A DNA stretch of 64,000 nt from Pseudorhizobium endolithicum (GCF_902153245.2 NZ_CABFWF030000013.1:140836-204835); one strand, 5' to 3'. Shown: positions 47,544 through 57,253, counted from the first letter of the stretch. Translations and numbers: made by a program. The notes: generated from the sequence alone by a model not told the origin.

Positions 47544-48098
47544 ATGAAAGCATCCGAAGCCGATATCCTCATCATCCCCGGCTATACCAATTCCGGACCG
47601 GACCACTGGCAGAGCCGATGGGAAGCGAAGCTGTCGACGGCCCGTCGGGTCGAGCAGGCGGAGTGGTCCAAACCGGTCCGCGAGGACTGGGTCGAGCGCG
47701 TTGCCGAAGAGGTGAATGCCGCGATCCGTCCGGTCGTTCTCGTCGCCCATTCGCTGGGTGTCCCCACCGCAATCCATGCTATCCCGCATTTCCGCAAAAG
47801 GGTCGCAGGCGCCTTCTTCGTCGCTCCACCAGAAGTCGACAATCCCGCGATCCGTCCGAAGCATCTGATGACGTTCGGGCCCTATCCGCGAGCGCCCCTC
47901 CCCTTTCCGACATTGACCATCGCCAGCCGCAACGATCCGTTCGGATCGTTCGAGCACGCCGACGATATCGCCGCCTCCTGGGGTTCCCTGCTGATCGATG
48001 CGGGGGAATCCGGCCATATCAATGCGGAGAGCGGTCACGGGCCCTGGCCGGAAGGAACGATGGTGTTTGCGCAGTTCCTTGCCCGTCTGCAGCCCTGA
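47544..48098 (+). CDS. RBBP9/YdeN-family serine hydrolase
   Basis: This 184-residue small alpha/beta hydrolase starts at ATG 47544 (MKASEADILIIPGYTNSGPDHW). The nucleophile lies in AHSLGVP (near residue 70), the aspartate in SRNDPFGS and the histidine in GHINAESGHGPWPEG, which is diagnostic for the RBBP9/YdeN group. Its bacterial substrates are unknown. The 156 nt between purB and this start hold no other gene. It converges with the zeta-subunit gene over a shared terminator. Confidence 0.9.
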   Translation: MKASEADILIIPGYTNSGPDHWQSRWEAKLSTARRVEQAEWSKPVREDWVERVAEEVNAAIRPVVLVAHSLGVPTAIHAIPHFRKRVAGAFFVAPPEVDNPAIRPKHLMTFGPYPRAPLPFPTLTIASRNDPFGSFEHADDIAASWGSLLIDAGESGHINAESGHGPWPEGTMVFAQFLARLQP

Positions 48099-48121
48099 CG
48101 GTGCGCCCATCCTGAATGCAA

Positions 48122-48147
48122 AAAGCCGCGTCTCCCGACACGGCTTT
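48122..48147. terminator. Bidirectional terminator
   Basis: AAAGCCG/CGGCTTT (7 bp) encloses GTC-TCCC-GAC. Read on the minus strand the stem runs into TTTTT, ending the zeta-subunit transcript. Read on the plus strand it ends the serine hydrolase transcript. Confidence 0.8.
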
Positions 48148-48174
48148 CGGCAGCGATCGAACTGGGGGTGGAGG

Positions 48175-48483
48175 CTACTGCTTCACCTCGGCCACGGCAT
48201 CCTGCAGGAATGCAAACATCTTCTGCCGGATGTCCTCATCCGAGACCGAAACGCCCGCGGCATCGAAGTCGGCGCGCAGCTTGCGGAACACGTCCTCTTC
48301 GCCGGCCTCCTGGAAATCGGCCTCGACGATGTCCTGGGCATAGGCATCGGCATCCCTGCCGAGAAGCTCGGCTGCCCAGCGGCCCACCAGCTTGTTGCGG
48401 CGGACGATCGCCTTGAACTTCTGTTCCTCGTCGAGCGCGAACTTGTTTTCGAATGCGCGCTCGCGATCTCTCATGTTGGTCAT
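48175..48483 (-). CDS. F1-ATPase inhibitory zeta subunit (DUF1476)
   Basis: This 102-residue helical protein matches DUF1476, the zeta subunit that binds F1-ATPase in Paracoccus-type alphaproteobacteria and blocks ATP hydrolysis. The N-terminal inhibitory stretch RDRERAFENKFALDEEQKFKAIVRRN and the core WAAELLG, YAQDIVEADFQEAGEEDV are present. The start at 48483 is supported by GGGAGAC; the open frame extends farther but without support. In rhizobia the subunit is reported to be a weaker inhibitor. Divergent from purC. Confidence 0.9.
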   Translation of the reverse strand: MTNMRDRERAFENKFALDEEQKFKAIVRRNKLVGRWAAELLGRDADAYAQDIVEADFQEAGEEDVFRKLRADFDAAGVSVSDEDIRQKMFAFLQDAVAEVKQ

Positions 48484-48842
48484 CTCTGTCTCCCGGTATC
48501 GGTGCTTTCGCGACCATAAAACAAAACCGCCGCCAAAGTGCAATGCGATTCGTCAAAGCCGATCGACGACCCCGGATGCCGAATTGACGACGCATTCCGC
48601 GTCTACGAAATGCTGCCCCATCGCTACGATCCGGACCGCTTGCCCGCAGTTCAAGAACGCGCCGAGGCGAGTTCGCACCGTGGGTGTACAAGGACGGGCA
48701 GAGGCATCGTTCGGTGGATCGGGAGACACCTTGGGGAGCGGCGGATTCGCGTCATTGTGATTCTCGCGCTTTTCCTTTAAGGGACCCGCTCAACCGACAT
48801 TTCACTGCGCTGACCAGGCGCCAACAACGAGACAACAGAAAA
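48484..48842. other. Divergent intergenic region between zeta subunit and purC
   Basis: An open frame at 48538-48780 shows no ribosome site or family resemblance and is not called. The region presumably holds both promoters, but I see no convincing -35/-10 pair and no purine riboswitch. Confidence 0.4.
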
Positions 48843-49607
48843 ATGAACCGTCGCCGCCGTATCTACGAGGGCAAGGCCAAGATCCTGTACGAAGGCCCGG
48901 AGCCGGGTACCCTTATCCAGTTCTTCAAGGATGACGCCACCGCATTCAACAAGAAGAAGCACGACGTCATCGACGGCAAGGGCGTCCTGAACAACCGCAT
49001 CTCGGAATACGTCTTCACGCATCTCAACAAGATCGGAATTCCCACTCACTTCATCCGCCGCCTCAACATGCGCGAGCAGTTGATCAAGGAAGTGGAGATG
49101 ATCCCGCTCGAGATCGTCGTGCGCAATGTCGCGGCAGGCTCGCTGTCCACGCGCCTCGGCATCGAGGAAGGCACCGTCCTGCCCCGTTCGATCATCGAGT
49201 TCTACTACAAGTCGGACGCCCTGAACGACCCCATGGTCTCCGAGGAGCACATCACCGCCTTCGGCTGGGCCAACCCCGCCGAACTCGACGACATCATGGC
49301 GCTGGCAATCCGTGTGAACGACTTCCTGAGCGGCCTTTTCCTCGGCGTCGGAATCCAGCTCGTCGACTTCAAGATCGAATGCGGCCGTCTCTACGAGGGC
49401 GACATGATGCGCATCATCCTGGCCGATGAGATATCGCCGGACAGTTGCCGGCTTTGGGATATCGAGACCAAGGAAAAGATGGACAAGGACCGCTTCCGCC
49501 GCGACATGGGCGGGCTGGTCGAAGCCTATTCGGAAGTGGCGCGTCGCCTTGGCATCATCAACGAGAACGAACCGATCCGGGGCACCGGTCCGGTTCTTGT
49601 GAAGTAA
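48843..49607 (+). CDS. purC: SAICAR synthetase
   Basis: This 254-residue ligase joins CAIR and aspartate in purine synthesis. Signatures include [11 protein letters not shown] (8-18), [28 protein letters not shown], and the pair [10 protein letters not shown] and [14 protein letters not shown]. The start at 48843 gives the normal N-terminus [13 protein letters not shown]; no strong ribosome site precedes it. It leads a purC-purS-ORF-purQ group with 17-nt and overlapping junctions. Confidence 0.95.
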   Translation: MNRRRRIYEGKAKILYEGPEPGTLIQFFKDDATAFNKKKHDVIDGKGVLNNRISEYVFTHLNKIGIPTHFIRRLNMREQLIKEVEMIPLEIVVRNVAAGSLSTRLGIEEGTVLPRSIIEFYYKSDALNDPMVSEEHITAFGWANPAELDDIMALAIRVNDFLSGLFLGVGIQLVDFKIECGRLYEGDMMRIILADEISPDSCRLWDIETKEKMDKDRFRRDMGGLVEAYSEVARRLGIINENEPIRGTGPVLVK

Positions 49608-49624
49608 GCGACGGGGTGGGACAG

Positions 49625-49867
49625 ATGATCAAGGCACGGGTGACGGTGACGTTGAAGAACGGCGTTCTCGATCCTCAGGGCAAGGCGATTGAAGGCGCGC
49701 TCGCAAGCCTCGGCTTCGACGGTGTCGGCCATGTCCGTCAGGGAAAGGTGTTCGACGTCGAGATCGATGGCGCCGACCGCGCCAAGGCGGAGGCCGACCT
49801 CAAGGCGATGTGTGAGAAGTTGCTGGCGAACACGGTGATCGAGAACTATACTATTGCTTTCGACTGA
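49625..49867 (+). CDS. purS: Phosphoribosylformylglycinamidine synthase subunit PurS
   Basis: This 80-residue subunit links PurQ and PurL of the three-part FGAM synthase. The family pattern KARVTVTLKNGVLDPQGKAIEGAL and the end NTVIENYTIAFD are present. It starts 17 nt after purC. A small ORF, not purQ itself, follows. The presence of PurS matches the short PurL encoded farther on. Confidence 0.95.
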   Translation: MIKARVTVTLKNGVLDPQGKAIEGALASLGFDGVGHVRQGKVFDVEIDGADRAKAEADLKAMCEKLLANTVIENYTIAFD

Positions 49868-49885
49868 CGGTCGTCGAGGCGTGCC

Positions 49886-50008
49886 GTGGCCGAAGTCAAC
49901 CTGTACATGACGTTGGCGAGACACGAAACACGCCTCGCCCAGATCGAAAATCGCCTGGAGTTACGTGAACTCCAGGAAGCCCAAGCAAGGTTTGAGCCGC
50001 ACCCATGA
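49886..50008 (+). CDS. Small ORF between purS and purQ (40 aa)
   Basis: A 41-codon frame opens with GTG, has GAGG six nt upstream and closes with a TGA overlapping the purQ ATG (ATGA). The product ([30 protein letters not shown], shown here only in part) is a charged amphipathic helix, likely coiled coil. An ATG at codon 8 is a second start option. Coupling to purQ suggests it is really translated. No family recognised; possible roles are tuning purQ translation or a small complex partner. Confidence 0.6.
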   Translation: MAEVNLYMTLARHETRLAQIENRLELRELQEAQARFEPHP

Positions 50009-50676
50009 AATCAGCCGTCGTCCAGCTCCCCGGTCTCAACCGCGACCGTGACATGATCGATGCCCTGACCAAGATCTCCGGTCAGTCTCCCGTTACCGTC
50101 TGGCAGACGGAGACGAGCATCCCGGATGTCGACCTGATCGTGATACCGGGCGGCTTCTCCTACGGCGACTATCTGCGTTGCGGCGCGATCGCCGCCCGCA
50201 TGCCGGTCATGCAGGCCATCCGCGAGAAGGCCGAACGAGGTGTCAAGGTGCTGGGGGTCTGCAATGGCTTCCAGATCCTGGTCGAAGCCGGGCTGCTCCC
50301 TGGAGCGCTGATGCGTAACACATCGCTCCGCTTCGTCAGCAAGGAGGTCCTGCTCGAGGTCACCAATGCTGACACCCACTTCACCCGCGCCTATGAAGAG
50401 GGTCAGATCATCCGCTGCCCGGTCGCCCATCACGACGGGAACTATTTCGCCGACGAGAGAACCCTCGCATCGATGCAGGACAACCGGCAGATCGTGTTCA
50501 GATACGCGGCAGGCACCAACCCCAACGGCTCGCTCAGCGATATTGCGGGCATCATAAATGCCGAGGGCAACGTGCTCGGAATGATGCCGCACCCGGAGAA
50601 CCTTATCGAGGCCGCCCATGGTGGCAATGACGGGCGTGGGATCTTTGCATCGGCGCTCGATGTCATTGCGGCATAG
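50005..50676 (+). CDS. purQ: Phosphoribosylformylglycinamidine synthase subunit PurQ
   Basis: This 223-residue class I glutaminase supplies ammonia to PurL. The catalytic cysteine is in [11 protein letters not shown] (near residue 87), and the His-x-Glu pair is in [10 protein letters not shown] near the end. The start overlaps the small upstream ORF by 4 nt. It is separated from purL by two envelope genes, an insertion into what is otherwise a compact pur group. Confidence 0.96.
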   Translation: MKSAVVQLPGLNRDRDMIDALTKISGQSPVTVWQTETSIPDVDLIVIPGGFSYGDYLRCGAIAARMPVMQAIREKAERGVKVLGVCNGFQILVEAGLLPGALMRNTSLRFVSKEVLLEVTNADTHFTRAYEEGQIIRCPVAHHDGNYFADERTLASMQDNRQIVFRYAAGTNPNGSLSDIAGIINAEGNVLGMMPHPENLIEAAHGGNDGRGIFASALDVIAA

Positions 50677-50722
50677 TCATCTCGCCGTGACCGCCCGGCA
50701 GACGGCTCAGCAAGGAAATCCG

Positions 50723-51121
50723 ATGCCGTTTCCCCCCGCGATGCGCATGTTTGTCATCTTTGCCGTTGCGGCAGCCGTATTGTCGTCCTGCCAGTCCCGA
50801 GGCCCGTCCGCACCTGCTGCCGAACGGGCAGCCCTGCCGACCATGGAACGGGTCGCGATGAACGCCAATGCTTGCTGGTTCAAGTCCGGCGACGCGGCCT
50901 TCAAGCCATACCGCCTAGCCCCGGAATTGAATTCCTTTTCGGGACGTCCGCGCATTCTAGCGGTTCCGCGGAACAGTCCGGAATCCCGCCCGGCGCTGGT
51001 CGTGCAGGCGGAGGGCAGCCCTGCCCGCCTCGATGCCTTTGGGCCGCTTATGTCGGGTGATACGGGTGAACGCATCCGATCGGATGTCCTGCGATGGGCA
51101 GCGGGAGGAAGAGGTTGCTGA
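50723..51121 (+). CDS. Putative lipoprotein
   Basis: This 132-residue protein starts at ATG 50723 with AAGGAAA upstream. A short hydrophobic leader ends in the lipobox VLSSC (cysteine near residue 23), so it is probably lipid-anchored after cleavage by signal peptidase II. The mature part carries ANACWFKSGDAAFKPYRLAPELNSFSGRP and a C-terminal cysteine, a pattern I connect to no named family. It lies 47 nt after purQ. Its position beside a PagL-like gene suggests an envelope role. Confidence 0.72.
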   Translation: MPFPPAMRMFVIFAVAAAVLSSCQSRGPSAPAAERAALPTMERVAMNANACWFKSGDAAFKPYRLAPELNSFSGRPRILAVPRNSPESRPALVVQAEGSPARLDAFGPLMSGDTGERIRSDVLRWAAGGRGC

Positions 51122-51304
51122 TTCCCTCGCGGCGGTGATCGTCGCGTTTCTGTCACAGGTTCTCAGGAAATCGCCGACGGTGAGGTCACGTCGAGTTTAC
51201 TGTTGCGTGAATCAGCAGCGCCACCCTATGGTCCGCAACGGAATCGGGGCAAACCGGGGCAGCGCAACGCCCGTCGCCGGATGCCGATGGGAGCCGTGGC
51301 GGCG

Positions 51305-51892
51305 ATGAAAAGAACTTTTAGCATAGGCATATTCTCCTCTCTGCTGTTCGCTGTGGCCGGCAACGCGGCCGATCTCGCTGCACCTGTTGTCGCCATAGAC
51401 GCCGCGCCTCCAGAACAGCCGGCCAGCATTTTCAATGAAGCGCGTTTCGGCTCCCTCGTCTCCATCGAAGACGAGGATGGAGCCTTCGTCACCGGTCTCG
51501 TCCTCTTCGACCCATGGGGCCATGAGCAGGCGCAAGGATGGGACAAGCTACTCCGCCCCCGGCTACACGTCGGCGCCACGATATCGACTGCCGACGAAGC
51601 CAATCAGGTCTATGCCGGCTTCTCCTGGACGGCCAACGTCACCGATCGCTTCTTCCTCGAACTCGGATTCGGCGGAACCCTTCACGACGGTGACCTCGAC
51701 CCTTCGGACGGCGGTGACAGCCCGAAGCTGGGTTGCCGCGCGCTTTTCCACGAATATGCCGCGGCCGGGTACAATGTCACCGAGAGCTGGAGCATCATCG
51801 CCCAGATCGAACATTCGTCCCATGCCGAGCTTTGCGACGGACCCAACAACGGCTTGTCGCGAGCCGGCATCCTCGTAGGTTACAAGTTCTAG
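51305..51892 (+). CDS. PagL-like acyloxyacyl hydrolase / lipid A deacylase family
   Basis: This 195-residue outer-membrane protein has a signal peptide (MKRTFSIGIFSSLLFAVAGNA). The mature part is made of alternating strands (VYAGFSWTANVTDRFFLELGFGG) and ends in aromatic YKF, as beta-barrels do. The stretch QIEHSSHAELCDGPNNGLSRAG near residue 170 is where PagL enzymes carry their catalytic His-Ser pair. It would remove an acyl chain from lipid A; activity is inferred. ATG 51305 is chosen for the signal peptide. A strong terminator follows. Confidence 0.75.
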   Translation: MKRTFSIGIFSSLLFAVAGNAADLAAPVVAIDAAPPEQPASIFNEARFGSLVSIEDEDGAFVTGLVLFDPWGHEQAQGWDKLLRPRLHVGATISTADEANQVYAGFSWTANVTDRFFLELGFGGTLHDGDLDPSDGGDSPKLGCRALFHEYAAAGYNVTESWSIIAQIEHSSHAELCDGPNNGLSRAGILVGYKF

Positions 51893-51922
51893 AACCTGCA
51901 GGCCTGAAAGCTCTGTAGAAGC

Positions 51923-51957
51923 AAGGCGCGGAAGGAATTTTCCTGTCGCGCCTTTTT
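51923..51957 (+). terminator. Factor-independent terminator after the PagL-like gene
   Basis: AAGGCGCG/CGCGCCTT (8 bp) encloses AGGAA/TTCCT and is followed by TTTTT, a textbook structure. It separates the envelope genes from purL, which must have its own promoter in the remaining 50 nt or depend on read-through. Confidence 0.85.
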
Positions 51958-52007
51958 CGTGCTTGGGCTAAAGAGACGGCCAATGCCGTCCTCAGCCAGA
52001 GAAGATC

Positions 52008-54215
52008 ATGAACATTCCCAACAGCATCGCGATCACGCCGGAACTCATCGCCTCGCATGGGCTGAAGCCGGAGGAATACCAGCGGATCCTTGAACTGATC
52101 GGACGTGAACCCACCTTCACCGAGCTCGGCATCTTCTCGGCGATGTGGAACGAGCATTGCTCGTACAAGTCTTCGAAGAAGTGGCTTCGCACCCTGCCCA
52201 CCAAGGGGCCGCGCGTCATCCAGGGTCCCGGCGAAAATGCCGGCGTCGTGGACATCGACGACGGGGACTGCGTGGTCTTCAAGATGGAGAGCCACAATCA
52301 CCCCTCCTATATCGAGCCGTACCAGGGTGCCGCAACCGGTGTCGGCGGCATTCTCCGCGACGTCTTCACCATGGGCGCCCGACCGATCGCGGCGATGAAC
52401 GCTCTGCGTTTCGGGGCTCCGGATCATCCCAAGACAAGGCACCTCGTGTCAGGCGTGGTTGCCGGGGTCGGCGGCTACGGCAACTCGTTCGGCGTCCCCA
52501 CCGTCGGTGGCGAGGTCGAATTCGACGAGCGCTACAACGGCAACATCCTCGTCAATGCATTTGCCGCCGGCCTGGCGAAATCCGACGCCATCTTCTACTC
52601 GAAGGCAGAAGGTGTTGGCCTGCCCGTCGTCTATCTGGGTGCCAAGACCGGGCGCGACGGCGTCGGCGGTGCGACGATGGCTTCCGCCGAATTCAACGAG
52701 TCGATCGAGGAGAAGCGCCCCACCGTCCAGGTCGGCGACCCCTTTACCGAAAAATGCCTGCTCGAAGCCTGCCTCGAACTGATGGCGACAGGTGCCGTGA
52801 TCGCCATCCAGGATATGGGCGCGGCGGGCCTGACTTGTTCCGCCGTCGAGATGGGCGCCAAGGGCGACCTCGGCATCGAACTCGATCTCGACAAGGTGCC
52901 GGTGCGCGAGGAGCGCATGAGCGCCTATGAGATGATGCTCTCCGAAAGCCAGGAGCGCATGCTCATGGTGCTCAAGCCCGAAAAGGAGGAGGAAGCCAAG
53001 GCCATCTTCGTCAAGTGGGGGCTCGATTTTGCGATCGTCGGCAAGACGACCGACGACCTCCGGTTCCGCATCCTGCATCAGGGCGAGGAAGTCGCGAACC
53101 TGCCAATCAAGGAATTGGGCGACGAGGCCCCGGAATACGACCGCCCCTGGCAGGCAAGCAACGGCCGCCCGCCCCTGCCCGCCACCGAGGTTGCCGAACC
53201 GGAAGATTACAACGCCGCGCTGATGACGCTCGTCGGCTCGCCGAACCAGTCCAGCCGCCGTTGGGTCTGGGAACAGTACGATACCTTCATCCAGGGCAAT
53301 TCGCTGCAGCGTCCCGGCGGCGATGCCGGTGTGGTGCGTGTCGACGGCCATCCCACCAAGGCGCTGGCCTTCTCCTCGGACGTGACACCCCGCTATGTCG
53401 AGGCCGATCCCGTCGAGGGCGGCAAGCAGGCCGTCGCAGAATGCTGGCGCAACCTCACCGCCACCGGTGCCGACCCCCTTGCGGCGACCGACAACCTGAA
53501 CTTCGGCAATCCGGAAAAGCCGGAAATCATGGGCCAGCTCGTAGGGGCCATCCAAGGCATCGGCGAAGCCTGCCGGGCTCTCGAATTTCCCATCGTGTCC
53601 GGCAATGTCTCGCTCTACAACGAGACGAACGGCGTCGCCATCCTGCCCACCCCTACCATTGCGGGCGTCGGCCTGCTTCCCGACTGGTCGAAGATGGCGC
53701 GGATCGGCGGGATGCGTGACGGAGACGTCCTGCTGATGATCGGCACCGATGGCAGCCATCTCGGCTCCTCGATCTACCTGCGTGACGTGCTGAACTCATC
53801 GGACGGCCCGCCTCCAGTCGTGGATCTCGCCGCGGAGCGACGCAACGGCGATTTCGTGCGTGGCCTCATCCGCAACGGACAGGTTACGGCGTGCCACGAT
53901 ATCTCCGATGGCGGACTGCTGTTGGCGCTTGCCGAGATGGCAATGGCATCCGGAAACGGAATCGCCGCCAGCCTGGAGGGACAGCGCGGCCCGTCGCATG
54001 CGCTGCTGTTTGGAGAGGACCAGGCCCGGTACGTGCTGGCGGTCGCATCCGATCTCGCCAACTTCATCGAGGCCAGCGCGGAAAGCGCGGCGATCCCGTT
54101 CCGGAAGCTCGGCACGGTCGGCGGAGACCGCCTCGTCGTGGACGATCTGGTCGATGTCGGCGTGACGGACCTCGTCAACGCCAACGAGAGCTGGTTCCCC
54201 GGCTTCATGGCCTGA
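52008..54215 (+). CDS. purL: Phosphoribosylformylglycinamidine synthase subunit PurL
   Basis: This 735-residue protein is the small, PurS/PurQ-dependent type of FGAM synthase. It has the catalytic region [14 protein letters not shown] (near 45), [11 protein letters not shown] (near 93), [12 protein letters not shown] and [15 protein letters not shown]. Two homologous AIRS-like halves are visible. The start at 52008 is preceded by AGAGAAG. It converts FGAR to FGAM with glutamine-derived ammonia. The bolA gene follows after 119 nt. Confidence 0.96.
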   Translation: MNIPNSIAITPELIASHGLKPEEYQRILELIGREPTFTELGIFSAMWNEHCSYKSSKKWLRTLPTKGPRVIQGPGENAGVVDIDDGDCVVFKMESHNHPSYIEPYQGAATGVGGILRDVFTMGARPIAAMNALRFGAPDHPKTRHLVSGVVAGVGGYGNSFGVPTVGGEVEFDERYNGNILVNAFAAGLAKSDAIFYSKAEGVGLPVVYLGAKTGRDGVGGATMASAEFNESIEEKRPTVQVGDPFTEKCLLEACLELMATGAVIAIQDMGAAGLTCSAVEMGAKGDLGIELDLDKVPVREERMSAYEMMLSESQERMLMVLKPEKEEEAKAIFVKWGLDFAIVGKTTDDLRFRILHQGEEVANLPIKELGDEAPEYDRPWQASNGRPPLPATEVAEPEDYNAALMTLVGSPNQSSRRWVWEQYDTFIQGNSLQRPGGDAGVVRVDGHPTKALAFSSDVTPRYVEADPVEGGKQAVAECWRNLTATGADPLAATDNLNFGNPEKPEIMGQLVGAIQGIGEACRALEFPIVSGNVSLYNETNGVAILPTPTIAGVGLLPDWSKMARIGGMRDGDVLLMIGTDGSHLGSSIYLRDVLNSSDGPPPVVDLAAERRNGDFVRGLIRNGQVTACHDISDGGLLLALAEMAMASGNGIAASLEGQRGPSHALLFGEDQARYVLAVASDLANFIEASAESAAIPFRKLGTVGGDRLVVDDLVDVGVTDLVNANESWFPGFMA

Positions 54216-54334
54216 TCGGGTGGCTTGCATCGGGCATTGCCCCACCTTTGACCGAAGCACGCCTTTCAGGCACTCTTCCCGGGTGAAGAGAAAGCCCGCG
54301 AATCTGCGGAACCAGCATCAAGAAGGAATACAGT

Positions 54335-54568
54335 ATGCCGATGAACCCGGGAGACATCGAAGACATGATCAAGGCGGGGATTCCCGGCGCCAGGGTCATC
54401 ATCCGGGACCTTGCGGGCGACGGCGACCATTATGCCGCCGAGGTCGTGGCGGAAGCCTTCCGCGGCAAGACGCGCGTCCAGCAGCACCAGATGGTCTATG
54501 ATGCTCTGAAGGGCCATATGGGCGGCACGCTGCATGCTCTCGCATTGCAAACCTCTGCTCCGGATTGA
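54335..54568 (+). CDS. BolA/IbaG-family protein
   Basis: This 77-residue single-domain protein has IEDMIKAGIPGARVIIRDL and the FRGKTRVQQHQMVYDALKGHM helix with the conserved histidine used for cluster ligation in BolA-glutaredoxin complexes. The YrbA/IbaG subtype is likely from the short N-terminus. The monothiol glutaredoxin gene lies 145 nt downstream, the usual partner. Together they handle a [2Fe-2S] cluster in iron sensing or Fe-S delivery, which links to the suf operon in this window. Confidence 0.92.
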   Translation: MPMNPGDIEDMIKAGIPGARVIIRDLAGDGDHYAAEVVAEAFRGKTRVQQHQMVYDALKGHMGGTLHALALQTSAPD

Positions 54569-54713
54569 GGCGGGAGGTCCGGGTCACGAGGCCCTGCATC
54601 CATAAGGCATTTTGATCGAATGATTGGCCTTCCGCGCTGGTAATCGCCCGGTCTCGTGCTATCTAAGCAGTGGAAATCCGGGCCTTGACCCCGGACAACA
54701 AAGGATTATCGAC

Positions 54714-55049
54714 ATGAGTGGCATTCACGAATTCATCGACAACGAGGTGAAGGCGAACGACGTCGTTCTCTTCATGAAGGGCACGCCGCAGTTTCCGCAG
54801 TGTGGCTTCTCGGGCCAGGTCGTCCAGATCCTGGATTACCTCGGTCTGGACTACAAGGGCGTGAACGTGCTGTCCGACCAGGAAATTCGCGAAGGCATCA
54901 AGCAGTATTCCAACTGGCCGACGATCCCCCAGCTCTACGTCAAGGGCGAGTTCGTCGGAGGCTGCGACATCGTGCGCGAGATGTTCCAGTCGGGCGAATT
55001 GCAGAACCATCTGCAGGAAAACGGCATCAGCGTCCGCGGAGCCGCATAG
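54714..55049 (+). CDS. grxD: Monothiol glutaredoxin (Grx4 type)
   Basis: This 111-residue protein has the monothiol active site CGFS in [10 protein letters not shown] (near residues 28-31), plus [20 protein letters not shown] for glutathione binding. Such proteins bind a bridging [2Fe-2S] cluster with glutathione and BolA, and pass clusters on. The start at 54714 has AAAGGA upstream. A hairpin terminator follows at 55090. Confidence 0.96.
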   Translation: MSGIHEFIDNEVKANDVVLFMKGTPQFPQCGFSGQVVQILDYLGLDYKGVNVLSDQEIREGIKQYSNWPTIPQLYVKGEFVGGCDIVREMFQSGELQNHLQENGISVRGAA

Positions 55050-55089
55050 GCTTCAATAGCTGTGTTTTAGATCAGCAGTCGCATTGTCA

Positions 55090-55109
55090 GGCGCCGTCTC
55101 CGCGGCGCC
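55090..55109 (+). terminator. Terminator after grxD
   Basis: GGCGCCG-TCTCCG-CGGCGCC is a 7-bp GC stem with a six-base loop, followed by a T-rich tail (TTCGTATTCT) and a TTTTTTT run 16 nt farther. It ends the bolA-grxD transcript. Confidence 0.7.
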
Positions 55110-55133
55110 TTCGTATTCTATGGGATTTTTTTC

Positions 55134-56381
55134 GTGTCAGTTGCACCACAGACATCGGCCGATCGCCTGGCCGGCATGAGCAAGGTCGAGTTCATCGCCC
55201 TTATGGCCATGCTGATGGCGCTTAACGCCTTGGCAATCGATATCATGCTGCCCGGACTTCAGGAGATCGGTGCGGCGCTGGGCGTGGAGAACGAAAACCA
55301 CCGCCAGTATGTCGTCTCCGCTTATCTCTTCGGCTTCGGCTTTGCCCAACTCGCTTACGGGCCGATCTCCGACCGATTCGGGCGCAGGCGGCCGATGCTG
55401 GTCGGGCTTGCCATCTATGTAATTTCTTCCTTGGCAGTGGTTGCCGTTCCGTCCTTCGCCGGCCTGCTGGTCCTGCGCTTCATCCAGGGCATCGGTTCGG
55501 CGGCGATGCGCGTCATCACCATCTCCATCGTCCGCGATATCTATGGTGGCCGGGCGATGGCGGAGGTCATGTCGCTGATCATGATGGTCTTCATGGTCAT
55601 TCCGGTTGTCGCGCCGGGGGCCGGACAGATCATCCTGTTCTTCGGCGAATGGCACCTGATTTTCGCATTCATGGCGGTGATCGCAGCCGCCGTCGGGATC
55701 TGGATGTATGTCCGGCTGCCGGAAACCCTGCATCCGGAAGACGTGCGTCCCTTCACGGTGAACTCGGTCCTTGGCGGTTTCCGCATCGTGCTCACCAATC
55801 GGGTGGCGCTCTGCTACACGATTGCCAGCATGTTCATCTTCGGCGCGCTGTTCGGCTTCATCAATTCGGCGCAGCAGGTCTATGTCGGCATCTATGGCCT
55901 GGGCGCCTGGTTTGCCGCCGCTTTTGCTGCAGTAGCCGTATTCATGGCGTTCTCGTCCTTCGTCAACGCCCGTCTCGTGGGGCGCTTTGGCATGCGCCGG
56001 CTGTCGCACGCCTCGCTCCTCGGTTTCATGGGCATCACGTTCCTGTGGCTGCTGGTCCAGGTCTTCGGACCGCAACCCATGCCCTTCCCGCTGTTTCTGG
56101 CGTTTTTCGCGCTGGCGATGTTCCAGTTCGGCTGGATCGGCTCGAACTTCAATTCGCTGGCGATGGAACCGCTGGGCCACGTGGCGGGAACCGCCTCTTC
56201 GGTTCTGGGCTTCATGGGAACGATCGGCGGCGGCGTGATCGGTGCGATGATCGGACAGGCGTTCGACGGCACGGCCCTGCCGATGGTCGCCGGCTTCTTC
56301 ACCGTCTCGGTGATCGGGCTGGTATTCGTGTTGATCGGCGAAAAGGGCCGTCTGTTCCACGCACAGAACGCGCCGGTTTGA
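55134..56381 (+). CDS. MFS drug exporter, Bcr/CflA type
   Basis: This roughly 415-residue major facilitator protein has 12 hydrophobic segments. The GPISDRFGRRRPM loop (motif A) after helix 2 and LRFIQGIGSAAMRVITISIVRD match drug:proton antiporters of the Bcr/CflA group. It would export toxic compounds or natural products using the proton gradient. The start is taken as GTG at 55134; ATG at 55176 is a good alternative because no clear ribosome site precedes the GTG. Substrate unknown. Confidence 0.9.
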   Translation: MSVAPQTSADRLAGMSKVEFIALMAMLMALNALAIDIMLPGLQEIGAALGVENENHRQYVVSAYLFGFGFAQLAYGPISDRFGRRRPMLVGLAIYVISSLAVVAVPSFAGLLVLRFIQGIGSAAMRVITISIVRDIYGGRAMAEVMSLIMMVFMVIPVVAPGAGQIILFFGEWHLIFAFMAVIAAAVGIWMYVRLPETLHPEDVRPFTVNSVLGGFRIVLTNRVALCYTIASMFIFGALFGFINSAQQVYVGIYGLGAWFAAAFAAVAVFMAFSSFVNARLVGRFGMRRLSHASLLGFMGITFLWLLVQVFGPQPMPFPLFLAFFALAMFQFGWIGSNFNSLAMEPLGHVAGTASSVLGFMGTIGGGVIGAMIGQAFDGTALPMVAGFFTVSVIGLVFVLIGEKGRLFHAQNAPV

Positions 56382-56401
56382 CGACCACGATACCCGCGAC
56401 G

Positions 56402-56417
56402 GGGGCCGCCCGGCCCC
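56402..56417. terminator. Hairpin between convergent genes
   Basis: GGGGCC-GCCC-GGCCCC, a 6-bp GC stem, lies between the exporter and the inositol-phosphatase-family gene. Only two T bases follow on the plus strand, so strength is uncertain. Confidence 0.5.
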
Positions 56418-56420
56418 TTG

Positions 56421-57242
56421 TCAGATTTCCAGGATTTCTCGGCGCAGCATCTCCCAGCTGTCCTTGTCTGTTGCCGCCAGCAATCCGCCTTCCAGGTGAT
56501 GGGGAAGATAGGCGGAGCCGTCGAAGCGGGCGACATACCCTCCGGCTTCCTGGGCGATCAGCGTGCCGGCAAGGTGATCCCAGGGCATGAGCTTGTTGTA
56601 CATGATGAAATGCACATGCCCGCCGCCGAAGGTCCGGTATTCGTGCGCGGCACAGCGGTAGCTTGCGACGAAGCGCACCTTGGCGAGATTGCCGAGAACC
56701 CGCTCGCGCATCTCGCCGAAGAAGTAGCCGGCCGATGCCATGCCGACCATTTCGGAGATGCTGGTTGGGACGGCCACTGTCAGGCGCTGGTCGCCGCTCG
56801 CCTTGCGCAGATACGCCCCGCTGCCCTTCTCGGCGACCACCCAGTCGTCTCCCATGGGATCGTAGATGATCCCGGCGACGGTCTCTCCCTTCCAGACGAC
56901 GGAGGCCATCACGCCGTAGGCCGGTATTCCTGACGCGAAATTGAAGGTTCCGTCGATCGGATCCACCACCACGGCCAGGTCGGCAGACGCCAGCCTGCCC
57001 ACAAGCCCGGGGTCCGCCGCCACCGATTCTTCGCCGATGAACAGGGCGTCCGGCGCGATTGCGGCAACCTCCCGCCGAATCATCCGCTCCGCCGCCTCAT
57101 CCGCTTCCGTCACCAGGTCGGTCGGCTCGCTTTTCGCGCGGACGTCATCGGTTCCGAGGTTACGGAAGCGTGGAAGGATTTCCGTCTTTGCTGCAAGGCG
57201 CAGGCAGTCGGCGAGCCTGGAGATATCGATAGGAGTGGTCAT
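56421..57242 (-). CDS. Inositol monophosphatase-family phosphatase
   Basis: This 273-residue metal-dependent phosphatase has the three metal motifs GEES (near 78), DPIDGTFNF (near 98-106) and WDHLAGTLIAQEAGG (near 225). Substrates in this family include inositol phosphates, PAP and histidinol phosphate; the exact one is not clear. The start at 57242 lies 11 nt after the ttcA stop, so alaS, ttcA and this gene probably form one transcript. Confidence 0.92.
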   Translation of the reverse strand: MTTPIDISRLADCLRLAAKTEILPRFRNLGTDDVRAKSEPTDLVTEADEAAERMIRREVAAIAPDALFIGEESVAADPGLVGRLASADLAVVVDPIDGTFNFASGIPAYGVMASVVWKGETVAGIIYDPMGDDWVVAEKGSGAYLRKASGDQRLTVAVPTSISEMVGMASAGYFFGEMRERVLGNLAKVRFVASYRCAAHEYRTFGGGHVHFIMYNKLMPWDHLAGTLIAQEAGGYVARFDGSAYLPHHLEGGLLAATDKDSWEMLRREILEI

Positions 57243-57253
57243 GGGATTCCTGC

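Noticed and set aside
48538..48780. 80-codon open frame upstream of purC
   Set aside because: No ribosome site, no recognisable motif and Arg/Pro-rich composition typical of random GC-rich frames.
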